From Lineolata rhizophorae (Eukaryota > Ascomycota > Dothideomycetes > Lineolatales > Lineolataceae): 64,000 nt of DNA. A program made the translations under genes and the position numbers. Positions within the stretch are counted from its first letter, which is position 1. Every line of letters starts with the position of its first letter. Of this stretch, positions 59,755 through 64,000 are shown one piece after another. The stretch lies in the NCBI GenBank assembly GCA_010093515.1, contig MU001678.1, forward strand, positions 534,049 through 598,048. The letters run 5' to 3'. The notes beneath the pieces are model-generated. The model worked only from the letters and a program-made list of their open reading frames with translations. It searched no databases and had not been told where the DNA came from.

Positions 59755-60259
59755 ATGCTCACAGGGCGGGTCACATTCGTGATGTATCGTATGATGAAGC
59801 TATAGTCGGACTTCGAAATTTGCGTAACATGCATGACAAGGAAGCAACAGTGAAACACTAACATGTTTACAAGCTGTCACACCAGCTTAGCATTCGTTAG
59901 TGATAACGCTGGTGACGACACTGCCGACACTCATCCCGCTACTAGTAATCCTCCCGCCACTCACTTTGCCGCTAATGACTCTGCCGTCACTCACCCCTTG
60001 CAATCAGTGTGCTTATCTACCAAATCCTGCCTCATTGCTTCATAAACTGACATTGGTGCGTGCCAGGTAGTAAGCCGTCAGTGGTCACTCGTTCATCCTT
60101 CCAGGCAGCACCTTGCTATATTTCTTGCCAGCCCAACTATTCTAGTACGCACAGAATTCTTTACGCCCCCTTGTATTGTTTGAATTATCAGTATGTCTCT
60201 GTTATACTACTTGCCTCTGAGCTAATCCGAATCTACACCCATCCACGACGATGGCGAAC
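59755..60259. other. Spacer with imperfect CCGCCACTCAC-type repeats
   Basis: Holds imperfect short repeats built on ACTCxxxCCGCCA at about 59930-60000 and no recognisable gene. Confidence 0.4.
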
Positions 60260-61000
60260 CGATATATCTAGACAGCAATTTCTACCAGATGACCGAAAAA
60301 TCCTTTATCAAAGGGGTACGCGGGGTCTGAGAGACGGAATAATCAGCGCGGTGAACTAATAGTCCGGAAATGGGGTCTCCGACGTCTCCAGAACGAATAC
60401 ACTACATTGCAGTTCGTCGCTACACACACAAGTATTCCCGTACTAAGAAGTGTCCGATTGGATCGGCGTGCGAATGGTTCCTTATATCTCAAAATGGACC
60501 AAGCATACGGTGTTGAAGCCTCCGGAGTGAGAAAAATGTCGCGCTAGTTCCGGATCTAAGCATGTCATATTTAGAGAGTGCGCGGTCTGCGTGAACAAGG
60601 CCGCCGGGAACGTGCACAGCTATATTCGAACGGAGGTCCTTCCGCAACTCTAGTAGTTCACGTCGGGCTCAACTGGGCTCAACGACTTCGTCTGCCCACC
60701 ACAACGTATCGTCGAATACGACCGCCGAAATGCATGGGAGCCACAAGAGGCAGCTCCGAGGGAGAATTTCGTCTTTTGCTATGGTGATCTCTCCCGAAAC
60801 AATGTTATTCTTAGCGAGGATACGTTGGAGGTGGTTTCTATTCTTGATTGAGAGAACGCAGGTTTCTACCGTAGAGAGATTGAGCAACCGGTCTGGAACC
60901 TCAATAACGAGGACTACGTTGCGATGTGCAATGACTACCAGAAACTTCAGGAGGAAATCAGGCTAATTACTGGGCAATTATGGGCAAGGATAGAAGCGAA
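60260..61000 (+). pseudogene. Degenerate aminoglycoside-phosphotransferase-like kinase
   Basis: Fragments of a fungal APH-family small-molecule/protein-kinase-like gene appear in order but in different frames. LIVRKWGLRRLQNEYTTLQF continues as VATHTSIPVLRSVRLD, RRANGSLYLKMDQAYG (N-lobe and hinge); then FVFCYGDLSRNNVILSEDTL, the catalytic loop; then VSILD, a TGA stop at 60849, and ENAGFYREEIEQPVW. In the family the catalytic loop is normally HGDL and the next motif DWE. Here His is Tyr (CAT to TAT inferred) and Trp is a stop (TGG to TGA inferred), besides frame breaks upstream. It is therefore inactive. The start and end are approximate. Confidence 0.65.
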
Positions 61001-61684
61001 ATGGGGTTTCTGGCAAAGGCTACCGCCTTTTGCGATGTCTTCAATTAATTCCACCATTTCATGTTACGCTGGGGAGCGCTGTAGGTATGCCTAAATAGGG
61101 GTATCACTCTTCATGATAAAGCCAATCAATTCAATTTGTTTCAAAGGCTCATGAAAATCGCGCGACCATTTTGGATAGTCACTCCAAGCTCGTGTCCTAA
61201 AGGAGCGTCAAGCAGCCAAATCGGCTACCCCGGTGAGTACAGCAACCACGAGAACAAGAATTTGAACAGTCTCGCCCGGCAATTCCCATCTCCACACCCC
61301 TCGCATCCCCTTCAAGTGTTCTGGCGTGCACAATTTGCATCCTCGCACTTGGTCTTGGTTTGCTTCCCACAGCTCACACAAATATTTACTGAGGCATTCT
61401 GCGTATGGCCGCTGTAACGACAGGCGCTGAACACAGGGCTAGATCAGCAACGCACCCCCAATCTCTGGAAGTACCCAAGTCGTATCGTACACACGTCGAA
61501 ACCACAATAAACCTTCAGTCAGTCCTCCGGTTGAATCTATCTCGATCGCTGCCTCGTCTTTACCATAGTACATACGTATACAACCTGCTAGGACGGTTGA
61601 TATTTCCAAGCTAACGATACCTTCAGTGCCCCAACTAGTCACCATATCGTCGCCTCTTAATAGTTGCGCAATATCCCACTGCAG

Positions 61685-62400
61685 TATGGCCAACTATTCC
61701 ACAGCCTCGTATGCGAATCTAGGCGCGGTTGGATTCGGCCTGACTGGCGTCATCCTCCGTCTTAACGACGAACGCGTTGTCAAAGTAGCGAAAACCTCTG
61801 ATCCTGGAGCTTCTCTTGACAAGGACTAGGTTGAAAACCTCAACGAGGGGAATCACGAGATTTTGGAGAATGAGCGGAGAGTGTACGAGCGGTTAAGTTT
61901 TCATGAGGGTATCATCACTTGCTTCAAGATTTCGACCGACGGAATTGAGCTGGCGAACGGGGAGGGGGTGACCTGGAAAGCTACATCAAGCGCAACCATG
62001 TGCCACAGGAATCTGTCAAGAGTGGCTAGATTTATCTATCATTGACATACTGTCCTTCAACCATTCACGTCGAGTCCTTGTGCACGAAATCGCCCCCGGA
62101 ACGTCTTGGTTACCAAAGGTCAGTTCAAGTTCTGCGATTTTGGCGATTTAACCTGTCTGCCGAAACAACTGATATGGATACAATACGCCACACTAACTTG
62201 ACCGAAAAGATCGAGGTCCTTCATTTGGAATGGTGAATCTTTTCGATTGCGGATTGGAAGGTGCACAAATACTATTTCGATGCTGATGAACCACGCTGGC
62301 CGACGGAGGAAGAACTTCCGATGACAGCCCACACTCTCTGGGGTCCATCACTCAGAAATGTTGGAAAGGAGAGTATATGAGGGTGATGGACGTTACATGG
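61685..62400 (+). pseudogene. Degenerate protein-kinase-like gene
   Basis: A fungal protein-kinase-like gene broken by stops and frame changes. The ATG at 61685 starts MANYSTASYANLGAVGFGLT, then GVILRLNDERVVKVAKTSDP (glycine loop and the VAK lysine). A TAG at 61827 follows, then ENERRVYERLSFHEGIITCF and KISTDGIELANG. In another frame GDLESYIKRNHVPQESVKSG ends in TAG. Then HSRRVLVHEIAP, which corresponds to the catalytic loop region, and FKFCDFGDLTCLP (the DFG motif) in a third frame. LTEKIEVLHLEW and DWKVHKYYFDADEPRWPTEE close it. The pieces follow the usual order of this family of small fungal kinases, so it was once full length. Confidence 0.65.
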
Positions 62401-63400
62401 AAGCATTTCTCCTTCGGCGGCATAATGCTGAGGAGCTCTTCAATTGTTCTATGATCTCTGAATACTTTATGGAGAAAGTGTCGGGTCAAGAAGAAGAGTA
62501 GAGAGATAAAGCAAAGAAGCATCGGAACCTCGCCCTCGTATAGGGCATGCTTCGGCTTTCGCTCCGAACAATCTGTCAGATTTTTGGCGTCGCGGGTGAG
62601 TTGAATGTCGAACTCCGGATTTCCGGATTCATTGATGAAGACGCCGAAAGTGATATCCCTGTAGTGCAAGCCTCTGTCAGTTCCGATGTACTCGTCAATC
62701 CGGAAAAAGGAAAAAGTGTTTCTTAAACGCAAACAGTGGTCGTCGAATCGAGTTGCAGGCCCTCTGTGTTCGAACCAATCCTGTTTGAATGTCTGCGTGG
62801 CATAATGGAACAAGTGATTCTTGGTGGCCCATCTTCGTAGCCTTTTCGAGCTCTTAGCCCCGATTTCTTTAGCCAGAGGCCCTTGATAAACTATTACTAT
62901 CGTTGGCTCAACCAAATGATTAAAATACATGGTGAAAGGATACATACATTCGTCACAGACCTAATGGTCTCGCGATCGATCACGGGTTTATGCCGGCGCC
63001 ACATGGCTGTAATTCTGCTTCAGTATTTACAGATGGTCCCTGAACCAGGTGGAAATGTGCCACCTAGGCTCGGCTCGGCTTCGCCGTCGTCTATTCCATC
63101 AATCATATACCCAATCACTTTCGCAAATTTCTGAAGTGATTTTAGGTCATATGCTGATGCGCCGGGGTCGTCGAATACGAATCTGAGTAAGGCAACATTA
63201 GTGATTGTTGGCTTGGGGCTTGGAGTGACAGAACATGCTGAATCTAGAGGTCTAATTTGTCCTGGTAGTTCCTCTCCGAGGCAGGCAGAAGATGTTTGTG
63301 AACTGGTTTGCCATCCAAAATGCCGGTGTCCTGCTCTAAACATTTTACTTTGGCATGCTGAAGCTTCTCGGCGGCGTTCCGTCCTTGTCTCATTGTGAAT
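62352..63400 (-). pseudogene. Degenerate DUF3435 (tyrosine-recombinase-related) gene
   Basis: Minus-strand pieces match the DUF3435 family, which includes Starship captain recombinases and many related fungal proteins. Order: EKLQHAKVKCLEQDTGILDG, KPVHKHLLPASERNYQDKLD then TAG; in another frame AYDLKSLQKFAKVIGYMIDG; then VIDRETIRSVTN with a GTATGT that could be a donor. The longest open piece (62352-62945) has QGPLAKEIGAKSSKRLRRWA, FKQDWFEHRGPATRFDDHCL, RGLHYRDITFGVFINESGNP and EFDIQLTRDAKNLTD. It runs to IEELLSIMPPKEKCF, where similarity stops. The C-terminal part of the family, with the remaining catalytic residues, is missing, and the 3' end abuts the kinase relic. Nonfunctional. The family call is from memory of its pattern. 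Confidence 0.55.
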
Positions 63401-64000
63401 GGTTATCGTAGAAAGAAAGAAGTCGGGAAGAATGGGGTTGAGGTAGGAAAAATGAAAGACAGCTAGGGAAGGGTGAGCAAGTTTAGAGGAGTAAGCAAAA
63501 GACGGTAGCATCGGAGAAGGGAGCGCATCAAGGCAACATCAAGGCGAATATACAGAACTTGCAGACTTTTAGATGGTGGTATGTGAGTTTATCAGCTCAG
63601 GTATATTCTATAAAGCACGAAGATATTCGCCCCGTGGACAAGGCTCAGCGATTCCCTCCCGTGCGAGAGGAGCTGGCTGTATGACGATTGAAACCTTGAA
63701 GACCCAAATTGATGTCGCCGCGCCGTCGTGTATACTTGACAAGCTCAAAGCGGTGATGAGGTGAAGTCCCAAAATTGGGCCGGGGCACAGTGGGCATCCT
63801 GATGAGACAGCCGAAATTGAGCTAAACTGATGGAACAAATCGCCAAGCTCTCGCGGAGATGAGAGTCCAAATACCATTATCTCAAATAACAGGGACTTAA
63901 GGCACGGCGGTGTAGCTTTCTATGTCGTTACAGGCGTGGTGAGGTAGGTAGGTAGGTAGATTCTTACTCCCATGCCGGCACGCTTCGGCCGAAGGGGGGG
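63401..64000. other. Right-end sequence, no gene recognised
   Basis: Includes a (GGTA)4 microsatellite at 63943-63958 and ends in a G run. No telomere repeat and no convincing coding frame. Confidence 0.45.
63943..63958 (+). repeat. (GGTA)4 microsatellite
   Basis: Four tandem GGTA units close to the window end. Confidence 0.9.

Noticed and set aside
63943-64000. Possible telomere or subtelomere at the right edge
   Set aside because: The GGTA units and terminal G run are not TTAGGG-type repeats, and the window edge is arbitrary.

Overview
The window is nuclear DNA from a filamentous ascomycete (Pezizomycotina). Short GT-AG introns of about 50-120 nt with CTAAC/CTGAC-type branch sites, compact intergenic spaces, and hallmark proteins (DUR3 urea permease, RTC3, Hrd3, a fungal Munc13-like protein, DUF7924 and DUF3435 families) all fit this. 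I cannot name the class or genus from sequence alone. I see no telomere repeat, rRNA gene, CRISPR array or intact tRNA.

Layout. 0-7.5 kb: 5' part of a bestrophin-like channel gene (minus, running off the left edge), a Tim17/22/23-like membrane protein (minus), a small ubiquitin-like-fold protein (plus), then 3.7 kb without a recognisable gene. 7.5-14.2 kb: two large transporters in tandem on the plus strand, a CNT nucleoside transporter and a DUR3-type urea permease, both serving uptake of nitrogenous compounds; GATA-factor motifs lie upstream of DUR3. 14.3-20 kb: a possible relic of a STAND-type N-terminus, RTC3 (SBDS-like) and a three-exon RhoGEF, all minus. 20.8-23.3 kb: the proteasome chaperone Nas2 and the Ran GTPase, plus strand. 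25.8-31 kb: a six-exon aldehyde dehydrogenase (plus), an FRG1-like protein (minus) and a 2-oxoglutarate/Fe(II) oxygenase-like protein (plus). 31-36.6 kb: a 1372-residue Munc13-like protein (minus) and a 99-residue bHLH protein (plus). 37-41.2 kb: two divergently oriented BTB/POZ genes. 41.6-48.1 kb: a seven-beta-strand methyltransferase (minus) and a 1338-residue protein I do not recognise (plus). 48.9-57.1 kb: three minus-strand genes for secretory-pathway proteins: a membrane-anchored TAP-like alpha/beta hydrolase, a secreted BBE-like FAD oxidase, and the ERAD subunit Hrd3.

58.4-63.5 kb is different in kind. Instead of intact genes it holds four broken ones: a full-length but shattered DUF7924 gene, an aminoglycoside-phosphotransferase-like kinase, a protein-kinase-like gene, and (minus) a DUF3435 gene of the family that includes Starship captain recombinases. 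Several inferred nonsense or active-site changes are C:G to T:A transitions, as expected for RIP-like mutation, but frameshifts are also present. This is the accessory end of the window and the best candidate for a decayed mobile or repeat-derived block.

Most of the window is core cell biology (nucleocytoplasmic transport, proteasome assembly, ERAD, secretion, Rho signalling, nutrient uptake). Exon boundaries were placed by hand from splice consensus, reading frame and family conservation. Every multi-exon model reported with full boundaries closes in frame.
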